From assembly GCA_014946745.1 (NCBI GenBank), contig JADCRD010000001.1, forward strand, positions 1,672,427 to 1,736,426: DNA of 64,000 bases, read 5' to 3'. Positions 1 through 8,434 of the stretch are shown here, piece after piece. Source of the stretch: Lysobacterales bacterium. GTDB lineage: Bacteria > Pseudomonadota > Gammaproteobacteria > Xanthomonadales > Xanthomonadaceae. The position numbers and the translations under genes are program-made. The notes below the pieces were generated by a model, which ran no database searches, was not told the DNA's origin, and saw only the letters and a program-made list of their open reading frames with translations. Within the stretch, counting starts at the first letter, position 1. Each line of letters starts with the position of its first letter.

Positions 1-40
1 TTTCGCTCTGCTCGAACAGTTCAGCAAAACTTTCGGTCAT
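1..40 (-). CDS. rpsA: 30S ribosomal protein S1, N-terminal fragment
   Basis: Only the first 13 codons lie in the window, reading MTESFAELFEQSE from the ATG at 40 down to the window edge. This is the typical opening of gammaproteobacterial ribosomal protein S1, which binds mRNA on the small subunit. It lies directly downstream of cmk on the same strand, the classical cmk-rpsA order. About 210 bases separate it from cmk, so rpsA may have its own promoter and leader; I could not pick a convincing promoter there. The upstream sequence has no strong Shine-Dalgarno, which is usual for rpsA. The rest of the gene is outside the window. Confidence 0.85.
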   Translation of the reverse strand, partial: MTESFAELFEQSE

Positions 41-252
41 GGGGTTGGTTTCCAGGTTGGACACACGGCCTGACGCGCCAAAACTTGCGCCGGCCACCGG
101 CTGTGCGACGCCCTTCGAGCCTCCTGACGCATCAGGCTGGCTATCGGACATCTGTGGTTGATCCCGTGCCTTCATGGCTCGGGGCTTGGGGTTTCTGCTG
201 CAGGGAAGGTCGGGCGGCCCGGCGCGAACCAAGCCCGCGCAGCTACGCCCAA

Positions 253-933
253 TCAGCGCAGCACGGCGAGCACGCGTTCGATCACGGTGTCGACGGGAAC
301 GCCGGTGGAATCGATGAGGACCGCATCGGCTGCGGGCTTCAGGGGGGCCACGGTGCGTTCGGCATCACGCGCATCGCGCGCGACAATCTCCTCCAGCAGA
401 CCGGCGAGTGTAACCGCGAGGCCCTTATCCTTCAACTGCTTATAGCGACGATCGGCGCGCTCGGCCGCGCTGGCGGTGAGGAAGACCTTATGGGGGGCGT
501 CGGGAAAGATCACCGTCCCCATGTCACGCCCATCCGCCACCAGCCCCGGCGCACGGCGAAACGCGCGCTGCTTGTCGAACAGCGCGGCACGGACGGGCGG
601 CAGCGCCGCGATCGCGGAAGCGGCGGCGCCAGCGGTCTCGGTGCGCAGCTCATCGGTCGCATCAACGCCATCGACGAACACACGGGGCTCGCTGCCGTCA
701 CGCTCCTCGAAGCGCACCGCGGTCTCGCGGGCAAGTCGCTCAAGCGCGGCCGCGTCGCTGAGATCGAGGTCATGCCAACCGGCCGCGAGGCCGACCGCGC
801 GGTACAGCGCGCCCGAATCCAGAAAATGCCAGCCCAGCTGCCGGGCCACCGCCCTCGCCACCGTCCCCTTGCCGGAGCCCGAAGGGCCATCGATGGTCAG
901 GACGGGCGGAGGGGTCGGAGCATTCGTGGTCAT
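253..933 (-). CDS. cmk: Cytidylate kinase
   Basis: Phosphorylates CMP and dCMP with ATP in the cytoplasm. The 226-residue length fits the family (about 220-230). The P-loop GPSGSGKGT lies near residues 17-25 and the substrate motif [13 protein letters not shown] in the middle. I chose the ATG at 933; the open frame begins two codons earlier with a GTG at 939, but the ATG gives a normal start. It is 42 bases downstream of aroA and upstream of rpsA on the same strand, consistent with one long serC-to-rpsA transcription unit. Nothing unusual was seen in the protein. Confidence 0.95.
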   Translation of the reverse strand: MTTNAPTPPPVLTIDGPSGSGKGTVARAVARQLGWHFLDSGALYRAVGLAAGWHDLDLSDAAALERLARETAVRFEERDGSEPRVFVDGVDATDELRTETAGAAASAIAALPPVRAALFDKQRAFRRAPGLVADGRDMGTVIFPDAPHKVFLTASAAERADRRYKQLKDKGLAVTLAGLLEEIVARDARDAERTVAPLKPAADAVLIDSTGVPVDTVIERVLAVLR

Positions 934-975
934 TCGCACAGTTTAGCGGCTGGGGCGATGCCGGCCTAGCCGCGA

Positions 976-2298
976 TCAGCCCGGTGTTTCGACGATCTCG
1001 AAGCCACAACCCTGCGCGAGCTGCACGAAACCGGGGAACGAAGTCGCCACGTTGGCGCAGTCCTCGATGCGCACCTCGCCCGTGCCGAGCTGGCCGGCGA
1101 TCGCGAAGCTCATGGCGATGCGATGGTCGCCGCGGGCGTGGACCGTGCCACCCCGAAGGGCACCGCCTTCGATGATCGCGCCGTCCGGCCGCTCTTCGAT
1201 GCGAGCGCCCAAGCTCTGCAGTCCTTCGGCCATGCTCTTGATGCGGTCGGACTCCTTGACCCGCAGTTCGGCGGCGCCGCTGACCGTGGTGACACCTTCC
1301 GCGCAGGCAGCCGCCACGAACAGCGCCGGGAACTCGTCGATCATGTCGGGCACGACGTGCTCGGGGATCACCGCTCCGCGAAGTCGCGCGTGGCGCACGC
1401 GCAGATCCGCCACCGGCTCACCGCCGTGCTCGCTGGGGTTCTCCAAGGTGAGGTCTGCGCCCATCAGCCGCAGCGCTTCCAGCAGACCGGTGCGACGCGG
1501 GTTGATGCCGACCTGTTCGATCAGCAGGTCCGAGCCAGGGATCAGGCTGGCGGCGACGACGAAAAAAGCGGCTGAGGAGAAATCGGCCGGCACCTGCACT
1601 TCGGTCGCACGCAGCGTCTGGCCGCCGCGCAGGCGAGCACGACCGGGCTCGAAGTCGATGTCGACGCCGAAGGCCGTGAGCATACGCTCGGTGTAGTCGC
1701 GGGTCGGGTGCGGCTCGATCGTCTCGGTTTCGCCCTGCGCATAGAGACCGGCCAGCAGCAGAGCCGACTTCACCTGCGCGCTGGCGACCGGCAGCTCATA
1801 GCGGATGCCCTGCAGTGCCGAGCCGCCGCGGATGCGCAGCGGCGGTCGCCCCTCGGGGGCGGTGTCGATCGCCGCGCCCATCTGCCGCAAGGGCAGCACA
1901 ACACGATTCATCGGTCGACGGCTCAAGGATTCATCGCCGACGAGTTCGCTGTCGAAGCCCTGCCCCGCCAGCAGGCCGGCGAGCAAACGCATGCCGGTGC
2001 CCGCATTGCCGCAGTCGATGGCCGCGGCCGGTGCCGTCAGCCCGTGCAGGCCAACGCCGTGGACGATACGCACGCTCGCCTCGGGGGCGTCCATGCGGAC
2101 GCCCATTTGCGCGAACGCACGGGCGGTGGCGCGGGTGTCCTCACCTTCCAGAAACCCGCTGATGTGACTGGCACCTTCGGCAAGCGACGCGAGCATCACC
2201 GCGCGGTGGCTGACCGACTTGTCGCCGGGCACGCGAATGCGGCCCTGCAGACCGCGCGCCGCACGTGAGGCGCGGTACACACCGCCCGCCCCGCTCAC
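976..2298 (-). CDS. aroA: 3-phosphoshikimate 1-carboxyvinyltransferase (EPSP synthase)
   Basis: Condenses shikimate 3-phosphate with phosphoenolpyruvate in the shikimate pathway. The 440-residue protein carries the N-terminal substrate motif GDKSVSHRAVMLASLAEG, the GNAGTGMRLLAG motif, and the C-terminal DHRIAMSFAIAG motif. The start is a GTG at 2298 that overlaps the pheA stop by four bases (GTGA), so translation is probably coupled to pheA. The protein supplies chorismate precursor, and the upstream gene pheA uses chorismate, so the cluster joins supply and use of the same intermediate. The GTG start is supported by the overlap; the next in-frame starts would delete conserved sequence. Confidence 0.95.
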   Translation of the reverse strand: MSGAGGVYRASRAARGLQGRIRVPGDKSVSHRAVMLASLAEGASHISGFLEGEDTRATARAFAQMGVRMDAPEASVRIVHGVGLHGLTAPAAAIDCGNAGTGMRLLAGLLAGQGFDSELVGDESLSRRPMNRVVLPLRQMGAAIDTAPEGRPPLRIRGGSALQGIRYELPVASAQVKSALLLAGLYAQGETETIEPHPTRDYTERMLTAFGVDIDFEPGRARLRGGQTLRATEVQVPADFSSAAFFVVAASLIPGSDLLIEQVGINPRRTGLLEALRLMGADLTLENPSEHGGEPVADLRVRHARLRGAVIPEHVVPDMIDEFPALFVAAACAEGVTTVSGAAELRVKESDRIKSMAEGLQSLGARIEERPDGAIIEGGALRGGTVHARGDHRIAMSFAIAGQLGTGEVRIEDCANVATSFPGFVQLAQGCGFEIVETPG

Positions 2299-3497
2299 AG
2301 CACCGCCACCGGATAGCTGCCGAGGATCCGCACCTGCGACGCGAACTCGCCCAGCTCGGAGAGCGCCGCGCGCACCGGCACGTCATCGACATGACCGGCG
2401 ATGTCGATGAAGAAGGCGTACTGCCACTTGCCCTCGTGCGAAGGCCGCGACTCGATGCGGTTCATGCTGACGCCGTGCTCGGCCAGCGGACGCAGCACGT
2501 TGTAGAGCGCGCCTGGCTGGTCGCGCACGAACACGAGCAGCGAGGTGCGGTCGTGGCCGGAAGGCGGAAACAGCTCACGGCCGATGACCAGGAAACGTGT
2601 GGTGTTGTCGGGGCGGTCTTCGATCGGACCGGCGACGACCTTCAGTCCGTACACATGCGCCGCCGACTCACCGGCGATCGCTGCGGCATCATCGGCCGTG
2701 CGAGCGCGTCGCGCGGCTTCGGCATTGCTGACCACCGGCAGCTTCTCGACCTTCGGCAGATACTGGCGAAGCCAGGTCTTGCACTGCCCCAGCGACTGCG
2801 GGTGCGAGTAGATCCGCTCGATGTCCTCAAGGCGCCCAGAGCGGTTCAACAGATACTGATGCACACGCAGTTCGACTTCGCCGCAGATCTTGAGCTTCGA
2901 GGTCAGGAACATGTCGAGCGTCGACTGGATGGTGCCCTGGCCGGAGTTCTCGACCGGCACCACGCCGAAATCGGCATTGCCGGCCTCGACCTCCTGGAAC
3001 ACTTCCTCGATGCTCGACAGCGGCATGCCGTGGGCCGAATGCCCGAAGTGCTTGTGTACCGCCTGCTGGCTGAAGGTGCCCTCGGGGCCAAGGAAGCCGA
3101 TGCGCAGCGGCTCCTGTTGCGCGAGGCAGGCCGACATGATCTCGCGGAACAGGCGCACCAGGGTTTCGTCGTGCAGCGGGCCGTCGTTGCGGTCAACCAC
3201 CTTGCGCAGCACCTGCGCTTCGCGCTCGGGGCGGTAGTAGTCCACCGCGGCCTTGAGCGGGCCTTTGGCGCGACCGACCTGCTGCGCCCACTTGGCGCGT
3301 TCGGCGATCAGGTTCTGGATGTTCTGGTCGATGCTGTCGATGCGTTCGCGCGCCTGCGCCAGCGCAGGCGGCAGAGCAGTCGACTCGGGCAACTCGACCT
3401 TGGCCGCGCGCTTGCCAGTCGGCTTCGCCGCAGCCTTGGCGTTCTTCGGCGCGGCAGGCGGCTTGCCTCCCTGCCCCGCCTGCCTGCGCGTGGCCAT
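2295..3497 (-). CDS. pheA: Chorismate mutase / prephenate dehydratase (P-protein)
   Basis: Bifunctional 400-residue enzyme that converts chorismate to prephenate and then phenylpyruvate. An N-terminal chorismate mutase helix (RERIDSIDQNIQNLIAERAK) is followed by the prephenate dehydratase domain starting IGFLGPEGTFSQQAV. A C-terminal ACT domain contains the phenylalanine-binding ESRPS motif. The first 45 or so residues form a Lys/Ala/Pro-rich extension before the mutase domain. The start ATG at 3497 shares one base with the serA stop (TGATG). The open frame runs 68 codons further upstream into serA, but that part has no homology. ACT-domain feedback by phenylalanine is expected from the family. 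Confidence 0.95.
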   Translation of the reverse strand: MATRRQAGQGGKPPAAPKNAKAAAKPTGKRAAKVELPESTALPPALAQARERIDSIDQNIQNLIAERAKWAQQVGRAKGPLKAAVDYYRPEREAQVLRKVVDRNDGPLHDETLVRLFREIMSACLAQQEPLRIGFLGPEGTFSQQAVHKHFGHSAHGMPLSSIEEVFQEVEAGNADFGVVPVENSGQGTIQSTLDMFLTSKLKICGEVELRVHQYLLNRSGRLEDIERIYSHPQSLGQCKTWLRQYLPKVEKLPVVSNAEAARRARTADDAAAIAGESAAHVYGLKVVAGPIEDRPDNTTRFLVIGRELFPPSGHDRTSLLVFVRDQPGALYNVLRPLAEHGVSMNRIESRPSHEGKWQYAFFIDIAGHVDDVPVRAALSELGEFASQVRILGSYPVAVL

Positions 3498-4657
3498 CAG
3501 ACCACCCGCACCGACAGGATGCCGTCGACCCGGGCGATCTTCGCCACCACCGAGGCATCGACCGGCGAATCGACGTCGAGCAGGGTGTAGGCCAGCTCGC
3601 CGCGCGAAGCGTTGTGCATCTGCGCGATGTTGAAGCCGGCCTCGCCCAGCAGATGCGAGAGCTGGCCGATCATGTTCGGCCGATTGCGATTGGCGATGCA
3701 CAGCCGAGCCTTGCCCTCGCGCGCCATGCGCGTGTTGGGGAAGTTCACCGAGTTCTGCACGTTGCCGTTCTCGAGGTAGTCGCGGATCTGGTCAGCGACC
3801 ATCACCGCGCAGTTCTCTTCGGCCTCGGCAGTGGAAGCCCCCAGATGCGGCAGCGCGATCACGCGCGCATGGCCGACCAGATCAACGCTCGGGAAATCGC
3901 TGACGTAGTGGCCGATCACGCCGCTCTCCAGCCCCTTGCGCAGGGCCTGCGGATCGACGATGCCCTCGCGGGCGAAGTTCAGCAGCACCACGCCGCGGCG
4001 GGCGGCCTCCAGCGCCGAGGCGCCGAAGATGCCGCGGGTGGCGTCGTTCAGCGGCACGTGGAAGCTGATGAAGTCGGACGCCGCGAACAGCTCGTTCAAG
4101 CTGCCGGCTTTCACCACATCGGAGGACAGCTGCCAAGCGCCGTCAATCGTCATGTGCGGGTCGAAACCGACCACGCGCATGCCGAGTGCGCGCGCGGCGT
4201 TCGCCACCTTGACGCCGATCGCGCCCAGACCGATCACGCCCAGGGTCTTGCCGGCCAGCTCGAAGCCGGCGAAGCGCTTCTTTTCGGCCTCGATGGCGTG
4301 GTGCGGGTCGGCGTGTTCGCGCAGCTTGGCGACAAAGCCCAGGGCCTCGCTGATATTGCGCGCGGCCAGCAGCATGCCGGCGATGACCAGCTCCTTCACC
4401 GCATTGGCATTGGCGCCGGGCGCGTTGAACACCGGCACGCCGCGCTCGCTCATCGCCGCGACCGGAATGTTGTTGGTGCCGGCACCAGCGCGGCCGATGG
4501 CCTTGATCGAAGCAGGGATGTCGAGCTTGTGCATGTCCGCCGAACGCACCAGCACCGCGTCGGGCTGGGCCATCTCGGTGGCGACTTCATAGCGGTCGGC
4601 CGGCAGGCGGTCGAGGCCGATGCGGCTGATGTTGTTGAGGGTCTGGATCTTGAACAT
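3497..4657 (-). CDS. serA: D-3-phosphoglycerate dehydrogenase
   Basis: First step of serine synthesis: NAD-dependent oxidation of 3-phosphoglycerate. The 386-residue protein has the catalytic fold of D-2-hydroxyacid dehydrogenases, the nucleotide-binding motif GKTLGVIGLGAIG, and a C-terminal ACT domain (about the last 75 residues, beginning near KARLCIANRNRPNMIGQL). This is the short type, without the extra domain of long SerA forms. The start is MFKIQTLNN at 4657; the longer open frame upstream is Arg-rich and unconserved. Its position between serC and pheA joins two consecutive serine-pathway genes and is a variation on the usual serC-pheA adjacency. Confidence 0.95.
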   Translation of the reverse strand: MFKIQTLNNISRIGLDRLPADRYEVATEMAQPDAVLVRSADMHKLDIPASIKAIGRAGAGTNNIPVAAMSERGVPVFNAPGANANAVKELVIAGMLLAARNISEALGFVAKLREHADPHHAIEAEKKRFAGFELAGKTLGVIGLGAIGVKVANAARALGMRVVGFDPHMTIDGAWQLSSDVVKAGSLNELFAASDFISFHVPLNDATRGIFGASALEAARRGVVLLNFAREGIVDPQALRKGLESGVIGHYVSDFPSVDLVGHARVIALPHLGASTAEAEENCAVMVADQIRDYLENGNVQNSVNFPNTRMAREGKARLCIANRNRPNMIGQLSHLLGEAGFNIAQMHNASRGELAYTLLDVDSPVDASVVAKIARVDGILSVRVV

Positions 4658-4836
4658 GGGCGAGGACGGCCTGGCAGGAGAAAGACGGTGAGTCTCGACC
4701 CGCGCAGCGTTGTCCACGCTGCGCGCGGTCGGCAAAGGAGAATTCGGAACGAGGAGCCGCGCGGCACGCGGTTGAGGATCAGCGCGCCGCCTTGCCGTTC
4801 CCGCGCGCGCGGTCAGCAACCGCGCGCGCTACGACC

Positions 4837-5922
4837 TCAGCCGTGGCGCTTGGCGAAGTCGGCCATGAAATCGACCAAGGCCTGCACGCCCTCGATCGGC
4901 ATGGCGTTGTAGATCGAGGCGCGCATGCCTCCGACCGCCCTATGCCCCTTCAGGGCCAGCAGGCCAGCGGCCTCGGACTCCTTCAGAAAGGGCTTGTCGA
5001 GCGCGTCGTCGTGCAGGGTGAACGGCACGTTCATCCACGAGCGCGCGGAGACTTCGACGGGGTTGCGGTAGTAGCCGTTGGAACCGTCGATGGCGCCATA
5101 GATGAGCTCGGCCTTGGCGCGGTTGCGCTCGGCCATGGCGGAGAGGCCGCCCTGCTGCTTCAGCCACTTGAAAACGAGGCCCGCGAGATACCAGGAAAAG
5201 GTCGGCGGGGTGTTGAGCATGCTGCCATCCTTGGCCTGGGCGGCGTAGCTCAGCACCTTGGCGATATTCGCCGGCGGTGCCGGGATCAGATCCTCGCGGA
5301 CGATCAGCACGACCAGGCCCGAGGGGCCGATGTTCTTCTGGGCGCCGGCGTAGACGATGCCGTGGCGGGCGATGTCGATCGGCCGCGAGAGGATCGTCGA
5401 GCTGAAATCACCCACCAGCGGCACGCCGCCGGTGTCCGGCGTCTGGTGGAACTCGACGCCGTGGATGGTTTCGTTCGGGGTGTAGTGCACGTAGGCCGCA
5501 TCGTCGCCAAGCTGCCACTCGCTGCGCGCGGGAATCGCAGTGAAGTTGCCTGCTTCCGAACTGGCGGCCACGCGGGTCTTGACGTAGGGCTTGCCCTCGG
5601 AGACGGCCTTCTGACCCCAGGCGCCGGTGACGATGTAATCCGCACTGCGCTCGGGCGAAGCGATGTTCATCGGAATCTGCGCGAAGTGCTGGGTGGCACC
5701 GCCCTGCAGGAACAGCACTTTGTAGTTCGCCGGCACCGCGAGCAGCTCGCGCAGGTCGCGTTCGGCTTCTTCCGCTGCGGCCACGAAGGCCGCGCCGCGG
5801 TGGCTGACCTCCATCACCGAGGCGCGCTCGCCGCCCCACTCAAGGAGTTCTTCCTGCGCTTGGCGCAGCACGGGTTCGGGCAGCGCGGCGGGGCCGGCGC
5901 TGAAGTTGTAGGTACGCGACAT
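4837..5922 (-). CDS. serC: Phosphoserine aminotransferase
   Basis: PLP enzyme converting 3-phosphohydroxypyruvate to phosphoserine; it also serves pyridoxal synthesis in gammaproteobacteria. The 361 residues match the family length almost exactly. The opening MSRTYNFSAGPAALPEPV, the LFLQGGATQHF motif and the PLP-lysine region around YAGAQKNIGPSGL are all visible. The start is the ATG at 5922. The open frame extends upstream to 6927, but only across the antisense of the diguanylate cyclase gene, so that part is rejected. It is first in the serC-serA-pheA-aroA-cmk-rpsA series; the promoter should lie in the 240-base gap shared with the divergent GGDEF gene. Confidence 0.96.
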   Translation of the reverse strand: MSRTYNFSAGPAALPEPVLRQAQEELLEWGGERASVMEVSHRGAAFVAAAEEAERDLRELLAVPANYKVLFLQGGATQHFAQIPMNIASPERSADYIVTGAWGQKAVSEGKPYVKTRVAASSEAGNFTAIPARSEWQLGDDAAYVHYTPNETIHGVEFHQTPDTGGVPLVGDFSSTILSRPIDIARHGIVYAGAQKNIGPSGLVVLIVREDLIPAPPANIAKVLSYAAQAKDGSMLNTPPTFSWYLAGLVFKWLKQQGGLSAMAERNRAKAELIYGAIDGSNGYYRNPVEVSARSWMNVPFTLHDDALDKPFLKESEAAGLLALKGHRAVGGMRASIYNAMPIEGVQALVDFMADFAKRHG

Positions 5923-6162
5923 GCTCGGGGGCTCCACAGGATGGGAAGAAACCGTGAATCCGCCGGAGGCTAGCATGCTGCCCTGCAGCACGAAAGGGCG
6001 ATGGCGGGCATGTGCAAAGTCGTCGCCCAGCGCCTCCATGGCGGCCCGTCCAGCCCGCACGGCGCAGTGCGGAACACCCCCCGGCTCTCGCCCCGCAAAG
6101 GTTCTCGGCAGCGGCATCGCGGTGCTACCCTGCGACCGATTTCCGCCCACTTCGCTGACTCC

Positions 6163-7059
6163 ATGGCTCCGTCCTTCGACAATCCCACCACCCAGCGGAC
6201 GGTGCTGAGCCCGGGGCCCGCGGCTCCCACCCAGCAGCGCGCCGCCTGTCTGGTGGTCATTCACGGCGAGGGATTGGGCAAGCGAGTCGACGTCGAGTTG
6301 GACCCGGTGCTCGTCGGGCGCGCGCCTGAGGCGAAGCTGCATATCCCGCATCCGAGCGTTTCGCGCCGCCACTGCGAGGTCTGGCGCGAGGGAGACAACT
6401 ACCGCCTGCGCGATCTGGGTGCGACCAATCAGACGCGAGTCAACGACCAGCCCTGCGCCGAAGCGCTGCTGACTGACGGTGACCACATCACCGTCGGCGA
6501 GATCCTGCTGAAGTTCATCAGCCACGCCAGCCTGGAAGCGCGATATCACGAAGAGGTCTACCAGCTCGCCACCCACGACCCGCTGACCGACCTCTACAAC
6601 CGGCGCCACTTCGCCGAGCAGGTCGACATTGAGATCGCGCGCGCGTTGCGGCACGGCCGCCCCTTGAGTCTCTGCATCGTCGATGTCGATCTGTTCAAGC
6701 CCGTCAACGATCGCTACGGACACATCGCGGGCGATAGCGTGCTGAAGCAGATGGCCTCGATCCTGCGGGGCCAGGTTCGCCGCGAGGACCTGGCGGCGCG
6801 CATCGGCGGCGAAGAGTTCGCGGTGCTGCTGCCGGAAACCGCCGTGGCTGGCGCCGAAGAGTTTGCGGAGCAGTTCCGCGGCGCTGTGGCGGGCACGCTG
6901 TTCCACCCGGGCGGTGAAGCCCAGCACATCACGGTCAGCGTCGGCATCGCCGAACTGCGGCCCGATCGCGGCGACCGTTCACGCCTGATGCGCGCAGCCG
7001 ATGCGGCGCTCTATCGGGCCAAGGACGAAGGGCGAAACCGGGTGTGTGTGGAAGCCTGA
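6163..7059 (+). CDS. FHA domain diguanylate cyclase
   Basis: Cytoplasmic protein of 298 residues predicted to make cyclic di-GMP. An FHA phosphothreonine-binding domain covers about residues 30-118, with the GR pair at 52-53 and SRRH at 67-70. A GGDEF domain covers about 135-295. The active-site motif is intact as GGEEF (215-219), and an inhibitory RxxD site (R206-D209) sits exactly five residues before it, so product inhibition is likely. No membrane segment is visible. The start is MAPSFDN at 6163; the open frame from 6001 adds an unconserved Arg-rich stretch. It is divergent from serC and convergent with ispG. The FHA domain suggests control by Ser/Thr phosphorylation, possibly by a kinase such as the one at 21.9 kb (inference). 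Confidence 0.9.
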   Translation: MAPSFDNPTTQRTVLSPGPAAPTQQRAACLVVIHGEGLGKRVDVELDPVLVGRAPEAKLHIPHPSVSRRHCEVWREGDNYRLRDLGATNQTRVNDQPCAEALLTDGDHITVGEILLKFISHASLEARYHEEVYQLATHDPLTDLYNRRHFAEQVDIEIARALRHGRPLSLCIVDVDLFKPVNDRYGHIAGDSVLKQMASILRGQVRREDLAARIGGEEFAVLLPETAVAGAEEFAEQFRGAVAGTLFHPGGEAQHITVSVGIAELRPDRGDRSRLMRAADAALYRAKDEGRNRVCVEA

Positions 7060-7063
7060 GGAG

Positions 7064-7208
7064 CCGGGATTGGGGATTTGGGATTGGGGATTCGAAAGAG
7101 CGCATTCGGTGGGCTGACGGCCGCGCTTTGTCTACGGCTTGATGATGATCGAGCTGTCGCTGAGCTAAGCCTCGCCCGCTCTGACGAATCCCCAATCCCC
7201 AATCCCCG
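7064..7208. repeat. Pair of inverted GGGATTGGGGATT-type extragenic repeats
   Basis: Copy A1 (7064-7094) consists of GGGATTGGGGATT-type heptads. Copy A2 (7185-7208) is the same motif in reverse orientation, so the pair could fold into a long stem with a loop of about 90 bases. It fills the gap between the convergent GGDEF and ispG genes and might act as a bidirectional terminator. A nearly identical inverted pair occurs at 15324-15469; A1 and B1 differ at one of 31 positions. Short repeats of this kind recur between genes in Xanthomonadaceae. Confidence 0.8.
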
Positions 7209-7210
7209 CC

Positions 7211-8434
7211 TCACCGATACCGCCGATCCACATACTCCTCGATGATGCCGATGAACTCGGCGACGATGCTGTCACCTCTGAGCGTCGTCGCCTTCTCGCC
7301 GTCGATGAAAACCGGGGCCACCGGGGCTTCGCCGGTGCCGGGCAGAGAGATACCGATATTGGCGTGCTTGCTCTCGCCGGGGCCATTGACCACGCAACCC
7401 ATCACCGCCAGCGTTAGATTCTCGACGCCGGGATGCTTGAGTTTCCATTCCGGCATGCGCCCGCGCACATGCTCCTGCACTTCTTTCGCCAGCTCCTGGA
7501 AGAACTCACTGGTGGTGCGGCCGCAGCCCGGGCAGGCGGTGACCAGCGGGGTAAAGGCGCGCAGGCCGAGTGTCTGCAGCATTTCCTGCGCGACCACTAC
7601 TTCCGTGGTGCGCGACTGCCCCGGCTCCGGCGTCAGCGACACACGAATCGTGTCACCGATGCCTTCCTGCATCAGGATCGCCAGGGCCGCTGTCGACGCC
7701 ACGATGCCCTTCGAGCCCATGCCAGCCTCGGTCAGGCCGAGATGCAGCGGGAACTGAGAGCGTCGGGCGAGATCGCGATACACCGCGATCAGATCCTGCA
7801 CGCCAGAGACCTTGCAGGACAGGATGATGTTCTCGGACGAAAGGCCGATCTCGACGGCGCGCTCAGCCGAGTCCAGCGCCGAGCGGATCAGGGCCTCGCG
7901 CAGCACGCGGGCGGCGTCCCAGGGCTCGGCACGCTCGGCGTTCTCATCCATCAATCGCGCCGCCAGGTCCTGGTCGAGCGAACCCCAGTTGGCGCCAATG
8001 CGCACCGGCTTGCCGAAGCGGATCGCGAATTCGATCAACTGGGCGAACTGGGTATCGCGCTTGCGGCCGAAGCCCACGTTGCCCGGATTGATGCGGTACT
8101 TGGCCAGCGCCTCGGCGCACGCGGGCTCGTCCGCCAACAGCTTGTGACCGTTGTAGTGGAAATCGCCGATCAGGGGCACCTCGATGCCCATCATCGCCAG
8201 CCTGTCGCGTATGCGGGGGATGGCGGCAGCGGCTTCCGGCGTATTCACCGTGATGCGCACCAGCTCGGAGCCGGCACGCCACAGCTCGCCGACCTGCTTG
8301 GCCGTCGCCGCGACGTCGGCAGTGTCCGTATTGGTCATCGACTGCACCACGATGGGCGCACCGCCGCCCACGTCAACGCCGCCCACGCGGGCGCGGAGCG
8401 TGCGCCGACGCTCGATCACTTGCACTTCGGACAT
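7211..8434 (-). CDS. ispG: 4-hydroxy-3-methylbut-2-enyl diphosphate synthase (flavodoxin)
   Basis: Iron-sulfur enzyme of the MEP isoprenoid pathway that converts MEcPP to HMBPP. At 407 residues it has the bacterial two-domain length. The N-terminal TIM-barrel contains [15 protein letters not shown]. The cluster ligands are visible as the CPGC motif in [14 protein letters not shown] and the cysteine of [16 protein letters not shown]. The ATG at 8434 directly follows the TGA of the upstream PilZ-like gene (TGAATG), so the two are probably co-transcribed and translationally coupled. This is an essential housekeeping gene and the call is secure. Confidence 0.96.
   Translation of the reverse strand: MSEVQVIERRRTLRARVGGVDVGGGAPIVVQSMTNTDTADVAATAKQVGELWRAGSELVRITVNTPEAAAAIPRIRDRLAMMGIEVPLIGDFHYNGHKLLADEPACAEALAKYRINPGNVGFGRKRDTQFAQLIEFAIRFGKPVRIGANWGSLDQDLAARLMDENAERAEPWDAARVLREALIRSALDSAERAVEIGLSSENIILSCKVSGVQDLIAVYRDLARRSQFPLHLGLTEAGMGSKGIVASTAALAILMQEGIGDTIRVSLTPEPGQSRTTEVVVAQEMLQTLGLRAFTPLVTACPGCGRTTSEFFQELAKEVQEHVRGRMPEWKLKHPGVENLTLAVMGCVVNGPGESKHANIGISLPGTGEAPVAPVFIDGEKATTLRGDSIVAEFIGIIEEYVDRRYR

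Noticed and set aside
5923-6927. N-terminal extension of serC
   Set aside because: It lies antisense to the FHA-GGDEF gene and SerC of normal length starts at 5922.
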